63,118 bases of DNA from an uncultured Bacteroidales bacterium (GTDB lineage Bacteria > Bacteroidota > Bacteroidia > Bacteroidales > UBA932). The DNA lies in the NCBI GenBank assembly GCA_934667175.1, contig CAKULN010000015.1, forward strand, positions 1-63,118, in the 5' to 3' direction. The notes below the pieces were generated by a model. The model searched no databases, had not been told where the DNA came from, and saw nothing but the letters and a program-made list of their open reading frames with translations. The position numbers and the translations under genes were made by a program. Each line of letters begins with the position of its first letter. The first letter of the stretch is position 1. Positions 19,549-30,028 of this stretch are shown piece by piece.

Positions 19549-20169
19549 TTATTTTTCCTGAAGATCCTTCTGGATGCTTCTCTGAATCCAGATGATGCAG
19601 CCGATAAGAATCAGCGCCATCGGAGGGAGAATCACCAGACCGTTGTTGACATAGCCGGCAGCGTAGAAGCTTTCCGGAATAATTCTCAGTCCGAACAGTG
19701 TGCCGGAGCCGAAAAGTTCACGGAAGAAGGCCACAACGATGAGGATAAGTCCGTAGCCAACACCGTTGGCGAGACCGTCAAGAAGGGAAGGGATCGGCTT
19801 GTTGCCGAGGGCGAACGCCTCGATACGTCCCATCACGATACAGTTGGTGATGATAAGGCCGATGTAAACCGACAGCTGTTTCTCAATACCATAGGCATAA
19901 GCCTTGAGCACCTGGTCAACGAGGATTACCATAAGGGCCACTACGACCAACTGGACGATGATTCGTACACGGTTAGGAATCGTGTTCCTCATCATGGAGA
20001 GGACAAGGCTGGAAAGCCCTGTGACTATGGTGACAGAAAGGGCCATGACAAGCGCTCCTTTCAGCTCGACTGTTACAGCGAGGGAGGAGCAGATACCCAG
20101 CACAAGGACAGTGATAGGATTGCCCTTAAGAATCGGGTTAAGAATCGTTTCTTTGAGTTCTTTGTTCAT
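19549..20169 (-). CDS. nqrD: Na+-translocating NADH:quinone reductase subunit D
   Basis: A 206-residue membrane protein with about six helices and the family blocks NPITVLVLGICSSLAV, ITNCIVMGRIEAFA and GSGTLFG. It forms the membrane core with NqrE. A strong ribosome-binding site (GGAGGAAG) precedes the ATG, 17 bases after nqrC. Confidence 0.96.
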   Translation of the reverse strand: MNKELKETILNPILKGNPITVLVLGICSSLAVTVELKGALVMALSVTIVTGLSSLVLSMMRNTIPNRVRIIVQLVVVALMVILVDQVLKAYAYGIEKQLSVYIGLIITNCIVMGRIEAFALGNKPIPSLLDGLANGVGYGLILIVVAFFRELFGSGTLFGLRIIPESFYAAGYVNNGLVILPPMALILIGCIIWIQRSIQKDLQEK

Positions 20170-20186
20170 ATTACTTCCTCCTTAGA

Positions 20187-21035
20187 TTATTCTGTTACAG
20201 TGGAATCAGCGCAGCACTTTGTCTGGGAAGCGCCTTTGCAGCATGGCTTGGAACCATCGCACTCTCCGCCTTTGCCACCACAGCACTCATGTGCCGGAGC
20301 GGTTGAAGAGAGGAACGGAACATAAGCCTTGAGCCAGAAAGCGATGGCATCTCCAAGACCCTTGCTTGTCATGGTCGCGCCGGTGATGGCATCAACCGAA
20401 CTCTCAGGATCGGTGGCTGTACCGACCTTTACGACACTAAACACCGGATCACCTGTAAGGTTAACCCTCTTGCCGATAAACTCTGCCCTGAAAGAAGGAT
20501 CGTCCTTGATCTTGGCTCCAAGACCAGGAGTCTCGCTCTCATGGTCGAAATAAGCACCGACGATTGTCTGAAGGTCCTCATCGAGAGCGATGTAGCCCCA
20601 GATTGGTCCCCAAAGACCGGCACCGTATGCAGGAACGACAGTCACAGCCTTACCGTCCTTGTTGAAAACATAGACAGGAAGGTCAGCGTTCTTGCCGTTC
20701 TTGATGTTCTTGTTCTGGGCCTTGAGGCCGTCCTGAAGCTCGATGTTCTTGACATCGGTGCTGAGGTCACGGACCTTCTTGCCATCGAGATCGATGGTGA
20801 AAGCTTCCTTGATGTTCTGTGAATATGCTTCCAGAACCTTGTCATTACCCATCGCGCTGCATTCGTCCTTTGTGTAGAACTGCGCCGCGGTCAGCATCTG
20901 GCTGATGGTCTCAGCCTTGACATTAGCGTCCTGCTTTGGTTTGAGCGCCATAGCCACGAAGGCAAGAATCGCCGCTACAAGGGCCACGACAACTGTCGTG
21001 TAGATTACTGTATATGCGTTACCGTTAGTATTCAT
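20187..21035 (-). CDS. nqrC: Na+-translocating NADH:quinone reductase subunit C, with Cys-rich tail
   Basis: The 282-residue subunit has one N-terminal membrane helix (about 9-31) and a periplasmic FMN-binding domain. The covalent FMN attachment motif TGAT is at 218-221, so T221 carries the FMN. The family block PGLGAKI is at 170-176. After the normal end (about residue 243) there is an unusual extension with seven cysteines (251, 252, 259, 265, 266, 274, 275) arranged as CC, C, CC, CC in Gly/Lys-rich sequence. NqrC proteins that I know of end before this. The tail could bind metal or form disulfides in the periplasm; no function is established. It lies 12 bases after nqrB. Confidence 0.95.
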   Translation of the reverse strand: MNTNGNAYTVIYTTVVVALVAAILAFVAMALKPKQDANVKAETISQMLTAAQFYTKDECSAMGNDKVLEAYSQNIKEAFTIDLDGKKVRDLSTDVKNIELQDGLKAQNKNIKNGKNADLPVYVFNKDGKAVTVVPAYGAGLWGPIWGYIALDEDLQTIVGAYFDHESETPGLGAKIKDDPSFRAEFIGKRVNLTGDPVFSVVKVGTATDPESSVDAITGATMTSKGLGDAIAFWLKAYVPFLSSTAPAHECCGGKGGECDGSKPCCKGASQTKCCADSTVTE

Positions 21036-21047
21036 ATTCCTTGAAAA

Positions 21048-22190
21048 TTAAGCGATTGTAACCTTTTTTGCTCTTCTGCCCGTAGCGGCCGAAGTCACAT
21101 AGTGGTCGATCAGAGGAGCGAATGTGTTCATGAGAAGGATGGCCAGCATCATACCCTCGGCGTAGCCAGGGTTGAACAGTCTGACAACCACGCAGAGAGC
21201 TCCGATAAGGAATCCATAGATCCACTTTCCGGTCTCAGTCTGAGCCGAGGTGACAGGATCTGTCGCCATGAAGACAGTACCGAAAGCGAAACCTCCCATG
21301 ACGAGCTGATAGTAGGCAGGAACGTCAGTGGCTCCGCAGACATTGCCGAGCCAGCCCACAAGCAGAGCGCCGGCAACTGATGAAACCATGACCTTCCAGC
21401 TTGCGACACCGGTCCAGATGAGGATGACGGCACCGATAAGGATGGCGATCACTGAAGTCTCACCTACCGAGCCAGGAATGATTCCGGAGAACATGTCCCA
21501 GAAGCTGAATCCAGCGTTGTTGATTGCTTCAAGAGCGCCCTGACCTTCAGTCAGATAAGAAAGAGGTGTGGCACCAGAGATGGCGTCAGCACCGCAGCGA
21601 GGCGCTACCCAGACCTCTGATCCGGACATGGCGCTTGGGTAAGAGAAGAACAGGAAGGCGCGGCAGAGGAGAGCCGGGTTCAGGAAGTTCATTCCCGTGC
21701 CGCCGAACACTTCCTTGCCGAAGATGACAGCGAAAGCGACGGCAATCGCAAGCATCCAGAGCGGAACGTCCACAGGAACGATCAGAGGAATGAGCATTCC
21801 GGACACGAGGTAACCCTCGTTGACCTCCTCGCCCTTGATCTGGGCTGATGCGAACTCGATTCCGAGACCGACTATGTAGGAAACGAGGTAGAGAGGGAGA
21901 ACTTTGAGGAATCCCCAGAAGAACTGGTTCCAGAATCCCTGAAGGTCTCCGACAGCGAGGTTGTGCTGGTAGCCGACGTTCCACATGCCAAACAAAGCGG
22001 CAGGGACAACGGCCAGCACGACGATGATCATGATTCTCTTGATGTCGACAGCGTCCCTGACGTGAGCGCCTCTTGCGGTCACGGTCGCAGGAACACGAAG
22101 GAAGGTGTCAAAGGCATCCCATGTAGAATGCAGCCACCCCAACTTTCCGCCTTTTTCAAAAAGGCCTGGTTTTACTGTGTTTTCTTCCAT
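21048..22190 (-). CDS. nqrB: Na+-translocating NADH:quinone reductase subunit B
   Basis: A 380-residue multi-spanning membrane subunit. The second covalent FMN attachment site is SGATPLS with T208. The block FGKEVFGGTGMNFLNPALLCRAFLFFSYP is split over about 157-185. It contributes to Na+ translocation and quinone reduction. It starts 12 bases after nqrA. No anomaly seen. Confidence 0.97.
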   Translation of the reverse strand: MEENTVKPGLFEKGGKLGWLHSTWDAFDTFLRVPATVTARGAHVRDAVDIKRIMIIVVLAVVPAALFGMWNVGYQHNLAVGDLQGFWNQFFWGFLKVLPLYLVSYIVGLGIEFASAQIKGEEVNEGYLVSGMLIPLIVPVDVPLWMLAIAVAFAVIFGKEVFGGTGMNFLNPALLCRAFLFFSYPSAMSGSEVWVAPRCGADAISGATPLSYLTEGQGALEAINNAGFSFWDMFSGIIPGSVGETSVIAILIGAVILIWTGVASWKVMVSSVAGALLVGWLGNVCGATDVPAYYQLVMGGFAFGTVFMATDPVTSAQTETGKWIYGFLIGALCVVVRLFNPGYAEGMMLAILLMNTFAPLIDHYVTSAATGRRAKKVTIA

Positions 22191-22202
22191 AGCGATAATC
22201 CT

Positions 22203-23546
22203 TTAAGCCATTTCCTTTATCATGAGGTCAATTCCCTTGCTGATGATAGCCTGGATGTCGTTCTTTGAAGGATCCACGAACTCGCAAAGGGCGAAGTCCT
22301 CAGGAAGAACCTCATAGATGCCAAACTGCTCCATCTTCTCGATGTCTCCCGCAAGGCAGGCCTTGATCAGATAGACAGGGAAAAGATCCATAGGGAGAAC
22401 CTTTGAATATACATCCGAAACCACGAACGCGCGCACGCCGCCGTGGGTGTTGGTGTCCATGTTGTACTTCTTCTTAGGCAGAAGCCATGAGAAGTAAGTC
22501 ATCGAAGAGCTGAACTGATTGAACCTGAAAGGTTTCGCCCATCCAAGCACTTCCCTTTCACGGCCTTCCTTTATCAGGGTCACCTGATTGTCGAAGAAGC
22601 CGAGGAAGCCGTTCTCACCGACATTTTCTCCGGAAAGCACATCTCCGCTGATGAAACGGGTCTCCACGCTGTTGTCATAGAAACCATTGAGAGCCTTGAT
22701 CGGCATTCCAGGGATGGTGACAACGTACGAAGCGTCTTTAGCCACAGGGCCGGTCACGGCCACCTTGCGGGTAAGATCCAACTTGCCTGTCTTGAAGAAT
22801 TTGCCAATGGCAGCGAGAGCAAGAAGAGACTGTGTCCAGACAGTCTCACCCTTCTTGATCGGAGAGATGTGGCTGATCTGCACGCCTACATTGCCGGCAG
22901 GATGTTTCTTGCCGTTGACAGTGTGGACTGTCGCGTCAGTGAGTTTGGCGAAAGCGGAAGCCTCGCTGTTCACGCAGACATGCACCTTGGCAAGTTTGGA
23001 CACCGCCGTGATACCAGTCTGAATGGCAGCAACTTCATCCTTGAAGGCGAACTCCGCATCCGCCGCAAGAGGTGCGGTGGAGAAAGCGGACACGAAAATA
23101 GCCTTAGGTGTCAAAGCCGGATCGGCGATGATTCCATAAGGCCTCTGAACGAAGAATGGCCACAAGCCGCTCTTGAGAAGACACTCCTTAATCTCTTCAG
23201 CCTTAAGGCCGGAAGGGTTCTTGGCTCCGAAATCGACGGCCTCATTGGATCCGTCAGCCTTCACGAGCACAGCAAGGAGTTTCCTCTTCTCCCCTCTGAC
23301 AATCTCAGAGACCGTTCCGCTTACCGGAGAGGTCACGAGAATGTCCGGGTGCTGCTTGTCTGCCAAAACAGGGGATCCTGCCAGAACCTTGTCACCTTCC
23401 TTCACCAGAAGTCTCGGGGACAACCCCTTGAAATCCGTCGGTTTGATGGCAACCACGTCAGGCACGATCGTCTTCTTTGCTTCTAGGGCCGCCGTTCCGC
23501 TGATCGGAATGTTCAGACCCTTTTTCAAATCGATGATGTTTGACAT
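22203..23546 (-). CDS. nqrA: Na+-translocating NADH:quinone reductase subunit A
   Basis: A 447-residue cytoplasmic-side subunit, first gene of the operon. It begins with the family signature IDLKKGLNIPISG, has a barrel-sandwich segment (residues about 40-95) and carries the GWAKPFRFNQFSSS block near residue 340. A -7 element TATATTTG lies 46 bases upstream (23592-23599). The operon makes the main Na+ pump of anaerobic Bacteroidales respiration; all six subunits are present and in the usual order. Confidence 0.97.
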   Translation of the reverse strand: MSNIIDLKKGLNIPISGTAALEAKKTIVPDVVAIKPTDFKGLSPRLLVKEGDKVLAGSPVLADKQHPDILVTSPVSGTVSEIVRGEKRKLLAVLVKADGSNEAVDFGAKNPSGLKAEEIKECLLKSGLWPFFVQRPYGIIADPALTPKAIFVSAFSTAPLAADAEFAFKDEVAAIQTGITAVSKLAKVHVCVNSEASAFAKLTDATVHTVNGKKHPAGNVGVQISHISPIKKGETVWTQSLLALAAIGKFFKTGKLDLTRKVAVTGPVAKDASYVVTIPGMPIKALNGFYDNSVETRFISGDVLSGENVGENGFLGFFDNQVTLIKEGREREVLGWAKPFRFNQFSSSMTYFSWLLPKKKYNMDTNTHGGVRAFVVSDVYSKVLPMDLFPVYLIKACLAGDIEKMEQFGIYEVLPEDFALCEFVDPSKNDIQAIISKGIDLMIKEMA

Positions 23547-23591
23547 ATAATAAGTGTTGATTGTAATTCAACCGTATATTTTAATAACTTG

Positions 23592-23599
23592 CAAATATA
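23592..23599 (-). promoter_or_regulatory. -7 element of the nqr operon promoter
   Basis: TATATTTG on the minus strand, 46 bases before the nqrA start. The -33 region is only TTT-like, so the promoter is partial to the consensus. Confidence 0.6.
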
Positions 23600-23644
23600 C
23601 TCATTTTATTTGGGAAATTTTCCGTATTTTCATCCTTGATATTG

Positions 23645-23807
23645 AGAAGCTGTTTTGATTTGTTTGAAATGTTCTTTGAGGTGAAAAAATCTTCATCTTC
23701 TTCTCGCTTCTTCAGTCAGATAGCACCGCTATCTTCCTTGGAAGAAGCGGTCGAACCTGAAGTTTTTCACTCTCAAATCTTCAAACAAACAAATCAAAAC
23801 AGCTTCT
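23645..23807. repeat. 163-bp interrupted palindrome between ilvE and nqrA
   Basis: Terminal arms of 22 bases (23645-23666 and 23786-23807) are exact reverse complements. Inside lie weaker matching arms (TTTGAGGTGAAAAA against the complement of TTTTTCACTCTCAAA), then CGCTTCTTC/GAAGAAGCG and a central GATAGC/GCTATC hairpin. It fills most of the 279-base gap. It may terminate the his-leu-ilvE transcript or be a small non-coding mobile element. Confidence 0.8.
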
Positions 23808-23825
23808 GAAAAGAATGAAAGCTCC

Positions 23826-24863
23826 CTACAGCTCGACGCACCAGCCATGGGTGTCCTCGACTATGCCGTCCTGGATGGAGCGAATGCGGTCATAGAGGGC
23901 GCGGCTGAGGGGGCCGCACTCTGAGCCGAAAGGCAGGACATAGGTACGGGAGGCTGACGGGGATTCAAGTGTCGGTTTGTCATCAATAGAGCGGATCGGG
24001 GTGATCACAACAGCGGTGCCGCAGGCATCAACCTCGTCAAATTCAGCCAGTTCCTCAACCGGAATCGGTCTCATCTCAACCTTCATTCCGAGATCTTCGG
24101 CGATGGTTCGGAGCGATTTGTTGGTGATGGAAGGGAGCACGCTGTCGGAAAGCGGAGTCACATAGGTGTTACCCTTGATACCGATGAAATTGGATGAGCC
24201 GAATTCGTCAATCCTTGTCTTGGTGGCGGGATCAAGGAACAGCAGTTCGGTATAGCCCTGTGAATGAGCAAGATTGTAAGGGTAAAGGGACATCGCATAG
24301 TTCGCTCCAATCTTGTAGGAACCGGTACCGTTCGGAGCGGCTCTGTCGAAATTACGGGAGATGACAGCGGAGACAGTGGTGAGGACTCCAGCCTGGGCAT
24401 AGGTGCTGACAGGAGCACACATGACCGAGAACAACACCTCACTGGAGGAGCAGATGCTCAGCTGAGGGTCAATGCCTTCGAGCACAGGACGCAGGTAAAT
24501 GGAAGCATTGTGTCCGTACGGAGGAAGGAAATCGAGATTCGCCTTCACGCACATCTGGCACATCTTGAGGAAGAGTTCCTCGGACGGAGAGGCCATCGAA
24601 AGGCGGGCCGCGCTTCTTTGCAGACGCTTCGCGTTTTCATCCGGGCGGAAGATACGGACTTTCCCGTCCTTGCCACGGAAAGCCTTAAGGCCCTCAAAGC
24701 AAGAATTACCATAGTGGAACACTCCGGCAAAGGCGTTGAAACGGAAATCGAAATCATCAGTCAGTTCCGGTTCCGACCACTGTCCGTCACTGAAACGACT
24801 ATAGACAATGGCATTTGTCTTTCTGTAACGGAAACCAAGGTTTCCCCAATCAAGTTCGTTCAT
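23826..24863 (-). CDS. ilvE: Branched-chain amino acid aminotransferase
   Basis: A 345-residue class IV aminotransferase of the long BCAT subtype. The PLP-binding lysine is K184 in GSYKIGANYA. The family motifs YGNSCFEGLKAFR and the cofactor-loop ACGTAVVITP are present. It catalyses the last step of Leu, Ile and Val synthesis. It follows leuB after 9 bases and is the last gene of the his-leu-ilvE unit. Downstream lies the large palindrome 23645-23807. Confidence 0.95.
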   Translation of the reverse strand: MNELDWGNLGFRYRKTNAIVYSRFSDGQWSEPELTDDFDFRFNAFAGVFHYGNSCFEGLKAFRGKDGKVRIFRPDENAKRLQRSAARLSMASPSEELFLKMCQMCVKANLDFLPPYGHNASIYLRPVLEGIDPQLSICSSSEVLFSVMCAPVSTYAQAGVLTTVSAVISRNFDRAAPNGTGSYKIGANYAMSLYPYNLAHSQGYTELLFLDPATKTRIDEFGSSNFIGIKGNTYVTPLSDSVLPSITNKSLRTIAEDLGMKVEMRPIPVEELAEFDEVDACGTAVVITPIRSIDDKPTLESPSASRTYVLPFGSECGPLSRALYDRIRSIQDGIVEDTHGWCVEL

Positions 24864-24872
24864 ATCAACAAA

Positions 24873-25946
24873 TTATTTATCATTCTCTATCAATTCCGCA
24901 ACCTTGTCGCCCACTTCGGAGGTGCCAAGAGGACGCACACCGGACTGGGCAAGGTCTTCAGTGACAAAGTCTTTGTCGATGCTTTCGCTAACCGCCTTGC
25001 GTATGGCGGCACCTTCCTGCTTCAGTCCGAACGCATACTCGAACATCATCGCGGCGGAGAGGATCGTGGCGAGTGGATTGGCGATGTTCCGTCCCGCTGC
25101 CTGAGGATAGGAGCCATGAATAGGCTCATAGACGCCCGTATGCTCCCCAAGCGAGGCGGAGGCAAGCAGACCCATCGAACCGGAGATGCAGCTGGCCTCA
25201 TCAGTCAGGATGTCCCCGAATGTGTTCTCAGTCACAAGCACATCGAAAAAGCGGGGATCAGTGATAAGCTTCATCGCGGCATTGTCAACATACATATAGT
25301 CAGTCTGGACTTCTGGATATTCAGGTGCCATCTCCTGTGCCACCTGCCTCCAAAGCCTCGAAGACTCCAGAACGTTGGCCTTGTCAACCACCGTCAAATG
25401 CTTGCGGCGAATCATTGCCAATGAATATGCCTTCCGCAGGATTCGCTCAACCTCATAACGGTGGTAAATGTTGGTGTCATAGGCCGTGTCACCACAGTCA
25501 AGTCGGCCTTTCTCACCGAAATACATGCCCCCTGTCAACTCCCTGACACAGACGAAATCCGCCCCGGATGCTATTTCCGGCCTGAGCGGAGACCTGTCCA
25601 GCAGACTCGGAAAAGTCTCCACCGGTCTTAGATTGGCATAAAGCCCAAGTTCCCGGCGCATCGCAAGCAGTCCTTGTTCCGGACGAATCTTCGCGGTGGG
25701 GTCATTGTCATATTTGGGATCCCCAACGGCGCCGAAGAGGACGGCGTCGCTGTCAAGACAGACTTTCAGGGTTTCCTCCGGAAAGGCTGAACCACAGTTG
25801 TCTATCGCGCACGCTCCGACAAAGGCGAACCGGTACTTTACATCGTGTCCGAAACGCCTGCAGACCGCATCAATTGCCTTAACGGCCTGTTCCACCACTT
25901 CCGGGCCGACTCCGTCACCAGGCAATTTCGCTATGTTCAGTTTCAT
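24873..25946 (-). CDS. leuB: 3-isopropylmalate dehydrogenase
   Basis: A 357-residue decarboxylating dehydrogenase of the leucine pathway. It starts [17 protein letters not shown], the normal N terminus. The frame is open further upstream (to 26006) but without family similarity. Active-site blocks [27 protein letters not shown] and [12 protein letters not shown] are present. Its start lies inside the end of leuD (32-base overlap), so it is translationally coupled. Confidence 0.96.
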   Translation of the reverse strand: MKLNIAKLPGDGVGPEVVEQAVKAIDAVCRRFGHDVKYRFAFVGACAIDNCGSAFPEETLKVCLDSDAVLFGAVGDPKYDNDPTAKIRPEQGLLAMRRELGLYANLRPVETFPSLLDRSPLRPEIASGADFVCVRELTGGMYFGEKGRLDCGDTAYDTNIYHRYEVERILRKAYSLAMIRRKHLTVVDKANVLESSRLWRQVAQEMAPEYPEVQTDYMYVDNAAMKLITDPRFFDVLVTENTFGDILTDEASCISGSMGLLASASLGEHTGVYEPIHGSYPQAAGRNIANPLATILSAAMMFEYAFGLKQEGAAIRKAVSESIDKDFVTEDLAQSGVRPLGTSEVGDKVAELIENDK

Positions 25947-26523
25947 ATTCTTCAATTTTGTCTTTATGTTCCAACAGGTAGTCAATGTCATCAAGGGCGT
26001 TCTCAAGGCAGTACTTCTTGTAGGCGTTTATCTCGAAACGCTCCGAGCTGCCGTCCGAAAGAAGAGTCACCTCCTGAGACGGAAGGTCGATCCGCAGCTT
26101 CACGGACGGATCTGCGGAGATCGCCTCAAAAATCTTTTTGAGGAAGGCCTCGCTGACCTGGACAGGCAGCACAAAGCTGTTGAGCTCATTGTTGCGATGG
26201 ATGTCCGCGAATGAGCTGGAGACAACCGCCCTGAACCCATAGCCGGCTATCGCCCATGCGGCGTGCTCGCGGCTCGAGCCCGAACCGAAATTCGCTCCGG
26301 CCACGAGAATGCACCCGCTGTAGCGTGGATCGTTGAGCACGAAGTCCTTGACAATACTCCCGTCCGAGGAATATCTCCAGTCACGGAAAAGATTCTCTCC
26401 GAAAAATTTCTCATCCTTTGTGGTGGCCTTGAGAAAACGGGCCGGGATGATCTGATCCGTGTCGATGTTCTCTATCGGCAGAGGGATGCAGCTGCTTTCT
26501 ATGATGTTGAATTTCTGTTTCAT
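25915..26523 (-). CDS. leuD: 3-isopropylmalate dehydratase small subunit
   Basis: A 202-residue small subunit of isopropylmalate isomerase, with the swivel-domain motifs [13 protein letters not shown] and [16 protein letters not shown]. Its ATG overlaps the leuC stop as ATGA (26520-26523), which sets the start; an upstream extension of the frame is not needed. It acts with LeuC on 2-isopropylmalate. Confidence 0.95.
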   Translation of the reverse strand: MKQKFNIIESSCIPLPIENIDTDQIIPARFLKATTKDEKFFGENLFRDWRYSSDGSIVKDFVLNDPRYSGCILVAGANFGSGSSREHAAWAIAGYGFRAVVSSSFADIHRNNELNSFVLPVQVSEAFLKKIFEAISADPSVKLRIDLPSQEVTLLSDGSSERFEINAYKKYCLENALDDIDYLLEHKDKIEEYETEHSEIAW

Positions 26524-27881
26524 ATCAATTCTCTTGGATCTGTGACACATCCAGTCACCGCGGCAGCGGCGGCTGTCAGAGGACTTGCAAGCATTGTACG
26601 GGCACCGGGACCTTGGCGGCCCTCAAAGTTACGGTTGCTTGTGGAGACCGCGTATTTACCTGCCGGGATTCTGTCCCCGTTCATCGCAAGACACGCCGAG
26701 CATCCCGGCTTGCGGATCTCAAACCCGGAATCCTCAAGGATTTTGTCCAGCCCTTCCTCCTCAATCTGACGACGGACAGCCCATGAGCCCGGCACGAGCC
26801 ATGCGGTGACACCTTCCGCCTTCCTTCGGCCTTTCACGATGGAGGCGAACGCGCGGAAATCCTCGATTCTGCCGTTCGTGCATGCTCCAAGGAACACATA
26901 ATCAACCTTATGTCCAAGAAGTCTCTCACCTGCGGAGAGCCCCATGTAGTCCAAAGCGCGCGGAGCCGTGCCGGCAGGAATGGAGCCATCCACCGGCATT
27001 CCCATCCCCGGATTGGTGCCGTAGGTGATCATCGGGCAGATGTCTGAGGCATCGAAGACATATTCCTTGTCAAATACGGCATCCTCCCCGCTGCGAAGGG
27101 TCCTCCAATATTCCACAGCCTTGTCCCAAGCCTCTTCTTTCGGTGAGAACTCACGGCCTTTGAGGTAGGCGAAAGTGGTCTCGTCCGGGGCCACGAATCC
27201 GCCTCTGGCTCCCATCTCTATCGACAGATTGCAAAGGGTCAGGCGGCCTTCCATTGAGAGACCGCGGATCGCTGAGCCGGCATATTCAATAAAATACCCC
27301 GTGGCTCCGGAAGTCGTGAGTTTCATCATAAGGTAGAGCGCCACGTCCTTGGCAGTCACGCCTTTTCCGAGCTCCCCTTCAACCCTGATTCTCATTGATT
27401 TAGGCTTTTGTTGAAGGATACACTCAGTGGCGAGGACCATCTCGACCTCGCTTGTACCTATGCCGAACGCCACAGCTCCTACAGCTCCGTGAGTGGAAGT
27501 GTGCGAGTCTCCGCAGACAATGGTCATTCCCGGCAGGGACAAACCTTTCTCAGGACCAACGACGTGGACGATTCCGTTGTCAGGACTCATCATCGGATAA
27601 TGCACAAGGCCGAATTCGGACGCGTTGCGCTCAAGAGTCTCCACCTGGCAGCGGCAGACCTCATCAGCGAATGCTGAACCTTTTGTAGGAATATCATGGT
27701 CCGGCATACAGAATATCCTTTCCGGGCGCATGATGCCGCAGCCGCGCCTCCTAATGCCCTCAAAAGCCTGCGGACTCGTCACCTCGTGACAGTAGAGCCT
27801 GTCTATGTAGAGCTGTGTGGGACCGCCATCGATGATGGACACGATGTGGCTGTCCCAGATTTTGTCAAAAAGAGTGTTCAT
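26520..27881 (-). CDS. leuC: 3-isopropylmalate dehydratase large subunit
   Basis: A 453-residue aconitase-family protein. The 4Fe-4S ligands are visible: Cys in ACTNGR and the pair in GCSAC. Substrate and cofactor motifs [13 protein letters not shown] and [11 protein letters not shown] are intact. The start overlaps the leuA stop by four bases (27878-27881). It forms the isomerase with LeuD. Confidence 0.96.
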   Translation of the reverse strand: MNTLFDKIWDSHIVSIIDGGPTQLYIDRLYCHEVTSPQAFEGIRRRGCGIMRPERIFCMPDHDIPTKGSAFADEVCRCQVETLERNASEFGLVHYPMMSPDNGIVHVVGPEKGLSLPGMTIVCGDSHTSTHGAVGAVAFGIGTSEVEMVLATECILQQKPKSMRIRVEGELGKGVTAKDVALYLMMKLTTSGATGYFIEYAGSAIRGLSMEGRLTLCNLSIEMGARGGFVAPDETTFAYLKGREFSPKEEAWDKAVEYWRTLRSGEDAVFDKEYVFDASDICPMITYGTNPGMGMPVDGSIPAGTAPRALDYMGLSAGERLLGHKVDYVFLGACTNGRIEDFRAFASIVKGRRKAEGVTAWLVPGSWAVRRQIEEEGLDKILEDSGFEIRKPGCSACLAMNGDRIPAGKYAVSTSNRNFEGRQGPGARTMLASPLTAAAAAVTGCVTDPRELI

Positions 27882-29377
27882 CCCCTGAATCTGTTTATGC
27901 AGTCAATGAAAGCTTCGACCGAAGCGGTGACGATGTCGGTGTCCGCTCCGAATCCATAATAGACATGGCCGTCATGCTCAACCTGCATGTGCACCTTGCC
28001 CACATCGTCAGACCCTTTGGTGATATTTTGGATTGTGAACTCCTTTATCACCATCTGGCGCTTGATGATAAGTTTGAGGGCGTTGATGGCGGCATCGACC
28101 GGGCCGTTGCCACGCGAGGCAGCCTCGAATTTCTCGCCCGCGATGTCCAGACCGACACTTGCGATCGGCCGGAGTCCCTTGCCGCTTGTCACCTGGAGGT
28201 ACTCAAGCTTGACGTGATGATCCTCGGCTCTGTCCGCCCCGGCAAGCACAAGAAGATCGTCATCGCTCACCTGCTTCTTCTTGTCCGCAAGCTTGAGGAA
28301 CTCATCGTAAAAAGCATCCAGTTTCTTGCCCTCCATCTTGATGCCAAGGACTTCCAGACGGTACTTAAGTGCCGCGTGACCGCTTCTGGCCGTAAGAACG
28401 ATGTCATTGTCGTCGATTCCCACTTCCTTGGGGTCGATTATCTCGTAGGTGCTTACATTCTTAAGAACCCCGTCCTGATGGATGCCCGAAGAGTGCGCGA
28501 AGGCATTGCGCCCGACTATGGCCTTGTTGGCCTGAACCGGCATATTCATAAGATTCGAGACCATCCGGCTGACAGGAGTGATCTTGGTTGTGTTGATGTT
28601 GGTGACCAGAGGGATGTCGCTGTGGCTTTTTATGATCATGGCGATCTCCTCCAGAGCCGTGTTGCCGGCACGCTCCCCTACTCCGTTGATGGTCACTTCG
28701 CACTGGCGGGCCCCGGCAAGAAGGCCGGACATGGTGTTGGCTGTCGCCATCCCAAGGTCGTTGTGGCAATGCGTGGAGATGATGGCCTTGTCGATTCCAT
28801 CCACGTTGTCAACAAGGTATTTGATCTTGGCTGCATACTCGGAAGGAAGGCAGTAGCCTGTCGTGTCGGGGATGTTCACAACGGTGGCACCGGCCTTTAT
28901 GACGGTCTCAACGACTTTCGCAAGATACTCATTGTCAGTTCGTCCGGCATCCTCAGCATAAAATTCCACGTCCTCGACATATTTCTTGGCGTACCTGACA
29001 GCGCTCACCGCGCGTTCGAGTATCTCCTCGCGTGTGGAGTTGAACTTGTACCTGATGTGGGAGTCAGATGTGCCGATGCCGGTGTGTATGCGCTTGTGCT
29101 TGGCGTATTTAAGCGCCTCGGCAGCGACATCAATGTCTTTCTGGACGGCGCGGGTGAGCGCACAGATCGTCGGCCATGTGACAGCCTTGGAAATCTCCAC
29201 GACCGAATTGAAATCCCCCGGACTGGAAATCGGGAAACCAGCCTCGATGACATCCACGCCCAATTCCTCAAGCGCCTTGGCGACCTGGATTTTCTCCACT
29301 GTGTTGAGCTGGCATCCAGGCACTTGTTCGCCATCACGCAGGGTGGTGTCAAAAATGTAAATCCTGTCTGAATTCAT
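27878..29377 (-). CDS. leuA: 2-isopropylmalate synthase
   Basis: The 499-residue enzyme condenses acetyl-CoA with 2-oxoisovalerate. The catalytic TIM barrel has [12 protein letters not shown] at the start and the metal-binding HCHND block. The regulatory C-terminal domain (about 385-499) for leucine feedback is present. It starts only 32 bases after hisIE with no TAnnTTTG box in the gap, so leuA probably shares the his transcript. Confidence 0.96.
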   Translation of the reverse strand: MNSDRIYIFDTTLRDGEQVPGCQLNTVEKIQVAKALEELGVDVIEAGFPISSPGDFNSVVEISKAVTWPTICALTRAVQKDIDVAAEALKYAKHKRIHTGIGTSDSHIRYKFNSTREEILERAVSAVRYAKKYVEDVEFYAEDAGRTDNEYLAKVVETVIKAGATVVNIPDTTGYCLPSEYAAKIKYLVDNVDGIDKAIISTHCHNDLGMATANTMSGLLAGARQCEVTINGVGERAGNTALEEIAMIIKSHSDIPLVTNINTTKITPVSRMVSNLMNMPVQANKAIVGRNAFAHSSGIHQDGVLKNVSTYEIIDPKEVGIDDNDIVLTARSGHAALKYRLEVLGIKMEGKKLDAFYDEFLKLADKKKQVSDDDLLVLAGADRAEDHHVKLEYLQVTSGKGLRPIASVGLDIAGEKFEAASRGNGPVDAAINALKLIIKRQMVIKEFTIQNITKGSDDVGKVHMQVEHDGHVYYGFGADTDIVTASVEAFIDCINRFRG

Positions 29378-29409
29378 GTGTTAAATTTGTTAAGTCCGTA
29401 ATTCAACAC

Positions 29410-30027
29410 TTACTTATGCCTCTTCTCCAGTTCCTTTTCAAGGTCAGCGATGCCGTAGCCTTTCCCCACAAGAAGAACGAGAAGATGATAAATCAGATCC
29501 GAGGCCTCGTAGATCATCCTCTCGTCATCTCCTTTTACAGCCTCGATGACGGTCTCGACCGCCTCCTCACCGACTTTCTGGGCCATTCTCGGGGTCCCGG
29601 CCTTGAAGAGGAACGTGGTGTAGGACTTCTCCGGCATCTGCTCGTGGCGGCCTTTGATCACGCTTTCAAGTTCACGGATGAAGCCCTGGCTTGTCGGAAC
29701 AGCGTCGCCCCAGCAGGTCTTGGTGCCTTTGTGGCAGGCCGGACCGTCAGGGATTGCGCGCACGAGGAGGGTGTCTGAGTCGCAGTCCGCCGCGATTGAG
29801 ACAAGGTGCAGAAAGTTGCCGCTGGTCTCGCCTTTTGTCCAGAGAGTCTGGCGGGAGCGGCTGTAGAATGTCACAAGGCCGGTGGCTTGGGTCTTTTCGA
29901 GAGCCTCAGCGTTCATGTAGCCGAGCATCAGGACCTGAAGGGTGTTCTGGTCCTGGACGATTGCCGGCACGAGCCCGTCGGTGCCAGTTTTAAGTGTTTT
30001 AAAATCAATCATATTCATAAAGTTCAT
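29410..30027 (-). CDS. hisIE: Bifunctional phosphoribosyl-AMP cyclohydrolase/phosphoribosyl-ATP pyrophosphatase
   Basis: A 205-residue fusion carrying histidine steps 2 and 3. The HisI part (about 1-115) has the zinc cysteines in DCDSD, CHKG and TCW. The HisE part (about 118-205) is a MazG-like helical domain with KVGEEAVETVIEA. Three in-frame ATG codons (MNFMNMIDF) could start it; the first is 1 base after the hisF stop. A normal domain arrangement for Bacteroidota. Confidence 0.94.
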   Translation of the reverse strand: MNFMNMIDFKTLKTGTDGLVPAIVQDQNTLQVLMLGYMNAEALEKTQATGLVTFYSRSRQTLWTKGETSGNFLHLVSIAADCDSDTLLVRAIPDGPACHKGTKTCWGDAVPTSQGFIRELESVIKGRHEQMPEKSYTTFLFKAGTPRMAQKVGEEAVETVIEAVKGDDERMIYEASDLIYHLLVLLVGKGYGIADLEKELEKRHK

Positions 30028-30028
30028 T

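Noticed and set aside
27965..29371. 468-codon plus-strand frame opposite leuA
   Set aside because: Shadow of leuA, whose minus-strand product is a full 2-isopropylmalate synthase. High GC at third positions keeps the opposite frame open.
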